64,000 bases of DNA from Misgurnus anguillicaudatus. Lineage: Eukaryota; Chordata; Actinopteri; Cypriniformes; Cobitidae. Position numbers and translations under genes: made by a program. The first letter of the stretch is position 1. Every line of letters begins with the position of its first letter. Where the stretch lies: positions 14,413,501 to 14,477,500 of the forward strand of contig NC_073356.2 of the NCBI RefSeq assembly GCF_027580225.2, written 5' to 3'. Shown here piece after piece: positions 55,986 through 64,000 of this stretch. Under the pieces are notes generated by a model that was not told where the DNA came from, made no database searches, and saw only the letters and a program-made list of their open reading frames with translations.

Positions 55986-56349
55986 TTCCTATAACAATTA
56001 CTATTAGGTGGAACTAAACAGAAACCATTCAACTATTATAAGATTTATGTACAGGATTTGACCATATAAATATATTAGGAAATATAAATATAGGAAAATG
56101 TAACAAAGAAAATGCCCCTACTAAGAAGCGAACATGCTGTCTCTGGAATAAGAAGCCCTCAATATGGGATCATTCAGTACATAAATCTGGATTTCAACCC
56201 CACCCCAAACTAAAGCTTCCGAAAATACAATATTTGCTGTGAGCTACATGAAGTTTTCAAACAGTTTTATTCATTGACATGCCATAATACACTGAATAGT
56301 ATTGGATTGTTTGTGAATAAAGCCACTATATTCAAACAAGGATGTAACA

Positions 56350-57235
56350 TTAAGGAGAGATGGCAGAGTAATAATTTGGACTGGAACATTGGGAAGTAAA
56401 ATGGTTGGTCCCTTTATGGTCCCTTAAGGGGGTCAAAATTACATCTGGAAGATATATATTTTTCAATATGGGATATGAAAGGAATCATGTCTTCTGAAAT
56501 AAATTTACTTTCGTGCAGGATAATACACCATCACATGCTGCAAAAGCACCACTATTTTAATTCATATGGGCATAAAATAAGAAACAACTTAAGGTATGTC
56601 CACCATCATCCTCTGACCTCAATCCTAAAGGGATAGTTCACTTTAAAATGAAAATTCTGTCATCATTTACTCGTCCTTATGTTGTTCTAAATCTGTATGA
56701 ATTTGTTTTTTCTGATGAACACAAAAGAAGATATTTTGAAAAATGATGGTAAACACACAGTGACCATAGACTTCCATAGTAGGAATAAAAAAATGATGGA
56801 ATTTAATGGGTACCGTCAACTGTGTGCTTACCATCATTTATCAAAACATTTTCTTAGTCATTTATCACAATACTTCCAAATATTTTTTCCTACTATGGAA
56901 GTCTATGGTCACTATCTGCTGCTTGTTTACATCATTTCTCAAAATATCTTCTTTTGTGTTCATCAGAAAAAAAATTAATACAGGTTTAGAACGATATGAT
57001 GACAAGAAGTAAATGATGACAGAATTTTCTTTTTAAAGTGAAGTGAACTATCCCTTTAAGAGTCTATGGAGCATCATTACATGAAAGATCTGTGAAGTGG
57101 ACCGCACAATAATTCATATTCAAACATCAACTCTGGGATGCAATACTAGCATCTTCGAGTGAAATAAAGACAGAAACTAAACTTACCAGTTTAATGAATG
57201 GGAGTGTTAAAGTTATGTCAAAAATATGCTCATAT
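56350..57235 (+). pseudogene. Tc1-family transposase pseudogene, split by a miniature element
   Basis: LVPLWSLKGVKITSGRYIFF, then VQDNTPSHAAKAPLF (second Asp region) and PPSSSDLNP (start of the Glu motif). After the insert it continues SLWSII, QLWDAILASSSEIKTE and ends near VMSKICSYIIM. Stops after APLF and after SIIT and frame changes show long-standing decay. The insertion falls just at the DLNP motif. Confidence 0.75.
56627..57060. mobile_element. TTAAAGGGATAGTTCAC miniature element, complete
   Basis: Left TAAAGGGATAGTTCACTT and right GTGAACTATCCCTTTAA. Inner arms TGACCATAGACTTCCATAGT and ACTATGGAAGTCTATGGTCA pair, so the whole element can fold. Small frames inside are incidental. Confidence 0.85.
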
Positions 57236-57548
57236 ATTATTATGTAACTTGTGTTAAATACATTATTTGATTTACGTTGTGTTTGTCTCATATATCTGGC
57301 AATAGGGAAAGCTGGACACGTGGTTATCAGTGACAATGGAGTTTTCTGAAAATATAACATTCACACATGGAAATGGAGAAAATGTTATGCCCTCTTTCAA
57401 ATAAATTTCTATTTTTGTGAGTTTGTGAAATTATTTCAGAGCTTCAATTATAGCTTCAATTATATGAAAATATTTATTATTTTTATGTACACGTTTATAT
57501 TAACTTTTATTATAAACTTATAATAACTTATAATAAATAAAATCTGTA

Positions 57549-57930
57549 AAATTAATAGTGCTGGGCATAGATTAATCACGCTTAATCGCATACAAAATAA
57601 AAGTGATTTTTTTTGCATAATATATGAGTGTGTGCTGTTTGTAATTATTATGTATATATAAATACACACACATTCATGTATGTATTTAAGAAACATTTAT
57701 ATGTGTATATTTGTTTATTTATATTTTATATATTCTATATTATAAATTAACAATAAAAATGAATATATAAATAAAAATGTTCTGAAATTAATATATATGT
57801 GTGTGTGTGTGTGGTTAAATATACATAATAATTACACACAATACACACACATATATTATGCAAAAAAATCACTTTTATTTTGTATGCGATTAATCCCAAT
57901 TAAATATGCCCAGCAGCACTAAAAATTAAT
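57549..57930. mobile_element. Palindromic hAT-type element (AGTGCTGGGCA ends)
   Basis: The element at about 57557-57921 has ends AGTGCTGGGCATAGATTAAT and ATGCCCAGCAGCACT, and inner CAAAATAAAAGTGATTTTTT pairs over about 70 bp. AAATTAAT flanks both sides (8 bp). The centre is AT-rich with CACACA runs. Confidence 0.7.
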
Positions 57931-58188
57931 CTATTCTTTTAAATCCTTTAATTAATTATTACTAATCATTATATAACTATAACTTAAGTCTACATTTACA
58001 AGTAAGAAATTAGAACGCGAGAATAAAACAAATAAAGTTATATTTTGAGCTCCAACTCTTCACCAGTGCCTGAAGCGTGTGCCTGAAACAGATTTTAACA
58101 CAATACATTATTTTTTTTACATTTCTGAAACTGGCTGATGTTATTGTCTGACTATTTTACATATATTTGCCCTAAGAATAAAAACATT

Positions 58189-58731
58189 TTAAAGGGGCCA
58201 TGGCATGAAAATCAGACTTTTTCCATGTTTCAGTGCTATGATTGGGTCCCCAGTGCTTCTATTAACCTAGAAAATGTGAAAAAGATCAACCCAGTAACTT
58301 AGTTTTGGTTGACCATTCTCTACAAGCGCATGAAAAAATAGGTTGTTGAAATTTGGCTCTCCTTATGATGTCATAAGGAGCTCTTATTATAATAATACCA
58401 CCCCTTAATCTGCACTATCCAACCACAGCACTGCCATTTAGTGCAGAGAGAAAGAGAGAGAGAGAAAATAATTCACGGCACAATTGAGTTTCAATGTTAA
58501 CAAACCACCATCATTGTGATCAGTGTTCGCACCTTATCGGCTCATTTGCATTTTAAAGGACACACCCAAAACCCATTTTTGCATACACCTACAAAGTGGC
58601 AATTTTAACATGCTATAATAAATTATCTATATGGTATTTCAAACTAAAACTTCACATATGTGCTCTGGAGACACCAAAGATTTATTTGACATCTTAAAAA
58701 AGTCTTTAAATAAATATATATAAGAAAATGT
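58189..58731 (+). mobile_element. TTAAAGGGGACAT-type miniature element, copy 4, right end eroded
   Basis: Starts TTAAAGGGGCCATGGCATG. It shares CCCAGTGCTTCTATTAACC and TGCTCTGGAGACACCAAAG with the other copies. The expected CCCCTTTAA end is lost, and the last matching words (GAAAATGTC) stop a few bases before the catsper4 stop codon. Confidence 0.8.
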
Positions 58732-58735
58732 CTAT

Positions 58736-58886
58736 CTAGATATACTTCACCCTGTCCAGGTCAAGGAGAGCAGTGAGTATGTCTTCAGTGGCCAAACGCT
58801 CAGTGAAACTCTGCAGAAAGGTATCAGACGCTTCAGGCCCTGATGGTTCTGATGTCTCTGCATAGGTAGAAATCTCTTCCAAGATC
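58736..58886 (-). CDS. catsper4: catsper4 exon 9 (C-terminus)
   Basis: One base plus 49 codons and TAG. ILEEISTYAETSEPSGPEAS linker, then ERLATEDILTALLDLDRVKY, matching the conserved end of CatSper4. Acceptor TCTTGTAG. Confidence 0.85.
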
Positions 58887-61800
58887 CTACAAGACATTGA
58901 TTTTATAGCCATATATCCATGAAAATCTTTAGTTACCACTGTAATGTAGTTGAAAACCATTCATTATTGATTTACATTGAAACTTACTTTTCTAGCTCTT
59001 CCTTAATCTGAAGACTTTCTTCTGCCTTCTTTTTCATTTCCGCAACGATCAAGATTAATTCCTCGTAACTTTTGCGGGTCAGGTCTTTTGGGTAGCCGTC
59101 CTTCAAATGTCCCCTGGTGATGTTGGTATCTTTTACCACCTTGGATAAAAAACATGGATGATGTTCTCGAATGTTTCTTGATATTTGAGTCTGGCTTGTT
59201 CATGTGAGAACATGTACTATGTAATGATGTTGTTTAAAGCCTTTCAGTGTAGTTGTCTGGATGGTACAGTAGTTGCTTACTGGCCCATGTAAACAGAGCA
59301 CACCCCCAAAATGTTTAATGCAAATGAAAGAGAAGCAGTTGTGTATAAGTTAATCATATTTAAATATTTTGCAGTGTAAATGATCAACACCCAAATATTA
59401 TCAGATCCCTGCTGATTCCCGTTTAATCCCCGCCTGTTTTGTGTAATATAACCTAAAAGCAGAATAAGTGGATTTTAGCTTTGATCTCTCGCTTCCACAC
59501 ATCACTGTTTTAGAAATACCTTTGACTCATCATCATCTGCGAGAGGATTCATGATTTTTTTCAAATTCTGGTGCAGCATATACTCGATGAATTGAAGCAT
59601 AAAAATGCACAAGAATACATAGATGGCAAAGTACAAAAACACCAGAAATGTATCTGCATCCATGTCCCTGAAAAACATGAGGTTAGTTGATTTAATGCTG
59701 AAGATGAAAGCTTTTTGAACTATAGTTGATGCTATTGCATACTCAGTAAACATCTGATAAATATCTCCCCATCCATCTTGCGTCATGCAGGCCGACAAAG
59801 TGTACAACGCTGCAGGGATGCTTCCAAACGCAGATGGAAGTGAAGTGTTCAGCAAGTGCACTCCGCAGACAGAATAAACCTAAGAAAAATCAAATCAGAC
59901 ACACCGATGTCAAACAAACCATTCAACAAACAACGCACTACATAATAATTCATGAGTAAATGTGCACGCGTAGGCCTACCAATGTAAAGACAATAAATGA
60001 CATGTACATCATGCGATGATCCGCCAAGGTTTTTATCATCGCCCGAGCTTCCTTCACTAAATCATCACGAAATGGCAAGAACCTGTAAATGTGAGTCGTG
60101 CGCAGAACACTAAAAGAAAAAAATAAAGTTACCCCAAGCTTGTTTTGTTTTTTATATGCAACTCTTTATGTACATAGTAAAGTTATTCCTCACATGACAA
60201 AAGTCAACGCATAGCGATCGGTTACCCTGCGTCCCACAAGGAGGGCAAGAACCATCCCGAAATATGCAACGTTCAACCAGCTCTGGAGACATTATATATA
60301 TAATACATTATCATGTCAGGGTTTGGGATCAGCGTAAGTGTACTTGAAATGTCACAACAGATTCCTAAATGTCACAACAAATTGCTTATGGGTAGTTGAC
60401 AAATAAACCATAAATGTGTCATACGGTGTGTAATAGCAAACATTTAGGAAAAACCCTCTATACAAATAGCTTGAGAGAGATTTATCTTCATGTTAGAGTT
60501 ACAAATAACATGAGATGTCACATCATATGACACATTTATGGTTTATTTATCAACTACCCATAAGCAACCCAGCTAACAATTTTTGGTTCCCAAAGCGTTT
60601 TCATAACATTAGTTTTTGGATCTAAAAACGTCCCCCTAACGTTAGTTTTCGGTTCCCATAACGTTATTTTTTAAGGTTTGTTTTTGGTTAGCCAGGAAAG
60701 TTTTCTTTACGGAAATAGAACGTTATTTTTAGGTTATTTTAAAAATAACCACCCTGCAACTTTATGGGAATGTTATTTTATGGTTACAAAAATAACCAAA
60801 CAATATCCATTAGAGAACATTCTGTATAAGTTATTTTTAGGTTATTTTAAAAATAGCCACCCTGCATCGTTATGGGAACGTTATTTTATGGTTACAAAAA
60901 TAACCAAAAAATAACCATTAGAGAACGTTCTGTACAAGTTATTTTTAGGTTATTTTAAAAATAAATACCCTGCATCGTTATGGGAACGTTCTATATTAGT
61001 TATTTTTAGGTTATTTTAAAAATAAATACCTTTGGTTCCCAAAATAACCAAAAACTAACGTTAGGGGAACGTTATTTTATGGTTACAAAAATAACCAAAA
61101 AATAACCATTAGGCCTAGAGAACTTTCTGTTTAAGTTATCTTTTAGGTCACTTTAAAATAACCACCCTGCAACGTTATGGGAACGTTATTTTATGGTTGC
61201 AAAACATAGAACCTAAAAATAACGTTCCCAGAATTATTTGGTTCCCAAAAAATAACCACGTTAAAGGAACGTTCTGTGTTTGCTGGGAATCTGTTATACA
61301 TTTCTATGTGTGGTAAAAATTAAAAAAAAGTAGGCTACCCTCCAAAAAATCTTGAAGTCATCTTTCCACTTCACCAAAGTTTCAAATAAAAAGACGACTG
61401 AAAGAAATTGTTCACAAATTAACAATGCAGTTTGGGTATCCTAAAAGGAATAACAAAAATATGTTTTAATAGCAAGTTCAAAGGAATAGGCATTTGTAAT
61501 TTAATATTAAGTCGGAGGTTGTTGGATATGATTTGACATTCATACCTGTGACATTGGTACATATGTTTGTACTACAGCAACTATGTAGTCGCTGACAGCA
61601 CAGATGCTTGCAAGAAGCCACATGATGCTAGCCAAAGATCCACTGGAGGAAGGTCTTTTGATATCATCCTAAATATAAAAACAAAAACAACTCCATAACA
61701 TTTTCAGCTTTATCTTGGTGTTTTTCATTAGATAAATCATTAATCATATTTTATCTTTCGTCTGGTGATATAGTTTTTTCATGCGCGTGCAACCAACATT

Positions 61801-61918
61801 TTGCACTCATTGCACCACACGCAAAAACAACATCATCATCATTCATATATAGCTTATATAATCTAACATTTAATGTTTTTAAGAAACGTCTTACTGGGTT
61901 ATTTGTAGGGGGGTTCAT
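58736..61918 (-). CDS. catsper4: CatSper4-like sperm calcium-channel subunit, nine exons, intact
   Basis: Exons (minus): 61895-61918, 61546-61668, 61339-61440, 60194-60282, 59980-60109, 59743-59879, 59520-59667, 58988-59139, 58736-58886. All introns are GT-AG. Joined length is 1056 bp, 351 residues plus TAG, no stop. One six-helix voltage-gated-type domain: S1 about 20-43, S2 53-75, S3 85-102, S4 107-126 (few Arg/Lys), S5 140-162, pore with ALYTLSACMTQDGWGDIY (T-x-D-x-W filter 189-193), S6 208-235, then a C-terminal coiled coil (KSYEELILIVAEMKKKAEES) and a closing LATEDILTALLDLDRVKYI. CatSper1-4 assemble into the Ca2+ channel of the sperm flagellum. The TQDGW filter and DILTALL-type tail fit CatSper4. 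The N-terminus is much shorter than the mammalian protein (about 470 residues), so an upstream exon could be missing. Confidence 0.85.
58988..59139 (-). CDS. catsper4: catsper4 exon 8 (coiled coil)
   Basis: 50 codons plus two bases. KSYEELILIVAEMKKKAEES, then LQIKEELEK, heptad-like. CatSper tails use coiled coils for subunit assembly. Confidence 0.8.
59520..59667 (-). CDS. catsper4: catsper4 exon 7 (S6)
   Basis: One base plus 49 codons. FLVFLYFAIYVFLCIFML is S6, then HQNLKKIMNPLADDDESK, the start of the cytosolic tail. Preceded by a 75-bp intron that stays open in frame. Confidence 0.85.
59743..59879 (-). CDS. catsper4: catsper4 exon 6 (pore)
   Basis: 45 codons plus two bases. ALYTLSACMTQDGWGDIYQM is the pore helix and selectivity filter with the conserved Thr, Asp and Trp. 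Donor GTATGC. Confidence 0.85.
59980..60109 (-). CDS. catsper4: catsper4 exon 5 (S4-S5)
   Basis: One base plus 43 codons. VLRTTHIYRFLPF is the sensor region with only two or three basic residues. ADHRMMYMSFIVFTL begins S5. Acceptor CTTTTAG, donor GTAGGC. Confidence 0.8.
60194..60282 (-). CDS. catsper4: catsper4 exon 4 (S3)
   Basis: 29 codons plus two bases. SWLNVAYFGMVLALLVGRRV is the S3 helix. Acceptor TCTCCAG, donor GTGAGG. Confidence 0.8.
60382..60567. repeat. Inverted-repeat element in catsper4 intron 3
   Basis: TTGCTTATGGGTAGTTGACA with AAACCATAAATGTGTCAT on the left pairs with the inverse at 60527-60567. Arms about 41 bp, near perfect. Confidence 0.8.
60568..61288. mobile_element. Tandem-repeat-bearing miniature element in catsper4 intron 3
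   Basis: Left end CCCAGCTAACAATTTTTGG and right end GTTCTGTGTTTGCTGGGA are inverted. The interior is about five units containing GTTATTTTTAGGTTATTTTA and TATGGGAACGTTATTTTATG. It abuts the preceding inverted-repeat element with no gap. The 78-codon frame at 60678-60914 is a repeat artefact. Confidence 0.75.
61339..61440 (-). CDS. catsper4: catsper4 exon 3 (S2)
   Basis: 34 codons, phase 0. ALLICEQFLSVVFLFETLVK is the S2 helix, followed by WKDDFKIFWR, which matches the intracellular S2-S3 turn of the family. Donor GTAGCC is weak. Confidence 0.8.
61546..61668 (-). CDS. catsper4: catsper4 exon 2 (S1)
   Basis: 41 codons, phase 0 both ends. DDIKRPSSSG leads into the hydrophobic segment LASIMWLLASICAVSDYIVA. 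Acceptor TATTTAG, donor GTATGA. Confidence 0.8.
61895..61918 (-). CDS. catsper4: catsper4 exon 1
   Basis: ATG at 61918 opens MNPPTNNP, followed by donor GTAAGA. Phase 0. Only eight codons, so this start is the least certain part of the model. Confidence 0.6.
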
Positions 61919-63449
61919 GTTGACCTTTCGTTTGAAATCTTTTCACCGTCGATGTACTGAATTGTTGAAGTCGAACAAGTAATGAAGCTGTAGTCGAAAA
62001 TAACGAAATGTAACGGAAATACAGTTTAAATATTTTTAAACAAATTAAAAAATAAACATCAACATATTTTTGGAATAAACAAGCAAATATTTTAATATTT
62101 GAACTGAAAATAATTATTTTGTGTTAACTTTTTATAAACGTTTATTTAAATAAATAACCCCAAATGTTTACCTTAACCTACAGCATTTATCGGACATAAT
62201 TTTTAAATGCCAAGTCAGTTTTCCATATGTTTCAGTAGATTTTACATCGATCACATCTCCTTGTTTTATTGCTGGAGTTTTAAATCGGTCACCAGAGGGC
62301 GCTGTTTTACTTTTTGCGGCTGCTGTAAAAATTAGTACGCACGGTGATGTTAAACAGTGTTTATACAGTAAAAATGAAAGTGTGACAACTTTACAGGCAA
62401 ATTTTTTAAAGCTTTAAAGATATCTTTAAATATAATTGTATACTGTACTGTATAGGGTTTCAGTGGACTCTGCAACTCAGAGATTTGAGGATTTTCAGCC
62501 TGGAGCAACTGGTGCAACAACACTGGAGCTGCTAGCCTTATAAAGTAGGTAGGCTATCTGTGAAGCATTAAGGGGATAGGATAATGGAGGGATAATAGGG
62601 GATTGTGTGTTTATTTGTTCTTTTAAACATTACATTTGTAAATGTATAAACATTATGGTTGGTAAATCACATTGAATAGGAGATGGATGATAGTATTAAA
62701 ATGGAGTGTTATCAGCTGGATACATATCTGCTATTTGAAAGATGAAATGAAAGGAAGAAGAAGACATAAAAAGTGTTATCCTGCAAAGACGACTTTAAAG
62801 AAGGATTTTTGTCACACATATATTTTAACGGTTTAATAAACCATAGCAACCCATTTTAGAATGCAAAGCAACTTGGTGGGTTTTTTTAAATCTACATTCA
62901 TGTGAATAATAATTGAGCAAAATTATAACATTAACCTGTTAACCACAAACTCAATTTCAGGGTTAGGTTTAACCAAACTATATTTTATACTTTTATAACC
63001 CAGGAGATTCTGAATTTGGAATAGATCAATAATCTGGATCTGAATCAACTCGTCAGTTTTTGTGTTGTTTAAAACTTTTTAGTAAGATTGGGATTCATTT
63101 GATAAAAAAAGGATTATTCTGCAGCAGAAGGGGGAATATCAGGAACAAAAATGTTATAAAACTTCCCAAACAATTTTTACCAAATCGTATAAATCTACAA
63201 TTAGTCTTAAATACAAGATTTCTGTCATGTTATATTTACAGAAATTTATCTTTTTGTTGTTGTTGCCATTTTGCTCTTGATTAGTTGATTATAATCGTTA
63301 TAATAATAAAGTATTTATATTGGGCTACCAATTAAACCTTCCAATCAATTAAAAAGCTCCATATAAAGAATACCTCATATTTATATGTTATCTAAATATG
63401 ATTACGATCACATTCATAAACCAATCATGCAATGATATTATTTTTATCC
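61919..63449. other. No gene seen
   Basis: AT-rich sequence upstream of catsper4 exon 1. No further exon with coding capacity was recognised. The 74-codon plus frame at 63060-63284 has no domain. Confidence 0.4.
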
Positions 63450-63615
63450 TACTATAGAAGTCAATGCGGGGCCTCTGATCTGTTTGGTTACAAACATTCC
63501 CAAAAACATCTTTCTTCGTGTTCATCAGAACAAAGAAAGATATGCAGGTTTGTAAAAACATGAGAGTGAGTATATGATAATAGAAGTTTCATTTTTGGGT
63601 GAACTCTCCCTTTAA
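63450..63615. mobile_element. Half of a TTAAAGGGATAGTTCAC miniature element
   Basis: ATAGAAGTCAATG, TTCGTGTTCATCAGAACAAA and the end TTTTTGGGTGAACTCTCCC match the right half of the family. The left end is missing. Confidence 0.75.
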
Positions 63616-63645
63616 TAAAACAATGATCTTCACACTTTACTGCAG

Positions 63646-63729
63646 TATTTTATTTTATTTTATTTTATTTTATTTTATTTTATTTTATTTTATTTTATTT
63701 TATTTTATTTTATTTTATTTTATTTTATT
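63646..63729. repeat. (TTTTA)n microsatellite
   Basis: About 17 uninterrupted pentanucleotide units. Confidence 0.95.
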
Positions 63730-63739
63730 AACCAGGTGA

Positions 63740-63966
63740 TCTGAACACGCTGGGTCTCTGAATCGAGTCCACAATAGGTGGCGGTAATGCGCGAAATTTG
63801 TGCGATCTGCCAAAAAGGGTAGAAGAAGAAGAACACAAAACGGAAGATAACCCAACTTCCGGCTCTTCTTGATGCTCGTGGTCGAAGGTGCTGGAGGGAG
63901 GTCGTCTGGTGTCGTTATTTCTGTATAAAATGCTTCACATATAAGGGTCTCGATGTTTGTTTCAAG
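63740..63966 (+). promoter_or_regulatory. Possible promoter and first non-coding exon of a gene leaving the window
   Basis: CpG content rises; GGTGGCGGTAATGCGCG and TTCCGGCTCTTCTTG resemble elements of fish housekeeping promoters. A GTGAGA donor-like site follows TTTCAAG at about 63966. No coding frame is visible yet. The GGTGGCGGTAATGC phrase also belongs to a dispersed sequence in fish genomes, so this may be a repeat. Confidence 0.3.
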
Positions 63967-64000
63967 GTGAGATACACATTACGTTATATGTTTTGTGGAG

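Larger units (their letters stand above)
55645..57440 (+). mobile_element. Decayed Tc1-family transposon with nested insertions
   Basis: ACAGTGTGTTCCAAATTATT at 55645 is a known Tc1-family terminal sequence. The transposase relic runs rightward to 57235. Inside are a dispersed repeat (55840-55985) and a TTAAAGGGATAG miniature element (56627-57060). The right terminal repeat is not preserved. Confidence 0.65.

Noticed and set aside
60678..60914. 78-codon frame with an internally repeated peptide
   Set aside because: It is the translation of the tandem units in an intronic miniature element.
1..64000. CRISPR array, operon or phage-like structure
   Set aside because: No regularly spaced identical short repeats with unique spacers. 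Split genes with GT-AG introns and vertebrate transposons show eukaryotic DNA.

Overview
This window is from a ray-finned fish genome. The mobile-element mix (TTAA-flanked miniature elements with TTAAAGGGGACAT ends, TTAAAGGGATAGTTCAC ends, CAGTGTTGGGGAAAGTTAC hAT ends, a DIRS retroelement with GGTTACAGATGTAACCC ends, Tc1 relatives, tRNA-derived SINE tails) is what I know from carp- and zebrafish-like genomes, so a cypriniform or close relative is likely. No species call is possible from sequence alone. There is no operon structure; genes are split by GT-AG introns, and most of the 64 kb is transposon sequence, often nested.

Region 1-30.9 kb holds no host gene I can support. It is a stack of mobile elements: a solo LTR (856-1319), a degenerate DDE transposon carrying a 129-bp tandem array (2440-4640), two Tc1-family relics (6020-6918 and 25263-26496), Harbinger-like, hAT-like and TTAA-flanked miniature elements, a pogo-type element keeping a PHD-finger fragment of its transposase (17182-18472), several long palindromic elements that share one core but have different arms, and a 2.1-kb hAT-type element (28164-30302) filled with smaller elements. 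One exon-like stretch (12142-12560, minus) is unexplained.

Region 30.9-53.2 kb is one split NLR-type innate-immunity gene on the minus strand. A single large exon (51508-53198) encodes the end of a FISNA-like segment, a NACHT ATPase and its helical/winged-helix part. Downstream lie seven leucine-rich-repeat exons (42630-42798, 34974-35147, 33812-33985, 32997-33170, 31877-32050, 31388-31561, 30905-31069). Five are exactly 174 bp and phase-symmetric, so they can be added, lost or skipped without shifting frame. The first LRR exon is 169 bp and frame-broken, so the locus is either a pseudogene or skips that exon. Its two long introns have been filled by a 5.2-kb piggyBac-like element (36328-41523) and a 6.3-kb DIRS retroelement (43731-50037). 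Each of these carries further insertions.

Region 53.2-58.7 kb is again repeats, including a decayed Tc1 transposase interrupted by a miniature element. Region 58.7-61.9 kb holds a complete nine-exon minus-strand gene whose joined exons give an uninterrupted 351-residue protein with a TQDGW pore motif and a C-terminal coiled coil. I read it as CatSper4, a subunit of the sperm calcium channel. It appears intact, which is notable because CatSper genes are generally regarded as lost from zebrafish and many other teleosts. The last 2 kb contain half of a miniature element, a TTTTA microsatellite and a promoter-like segment that may be the start of a plus-strand gene running out of the window.
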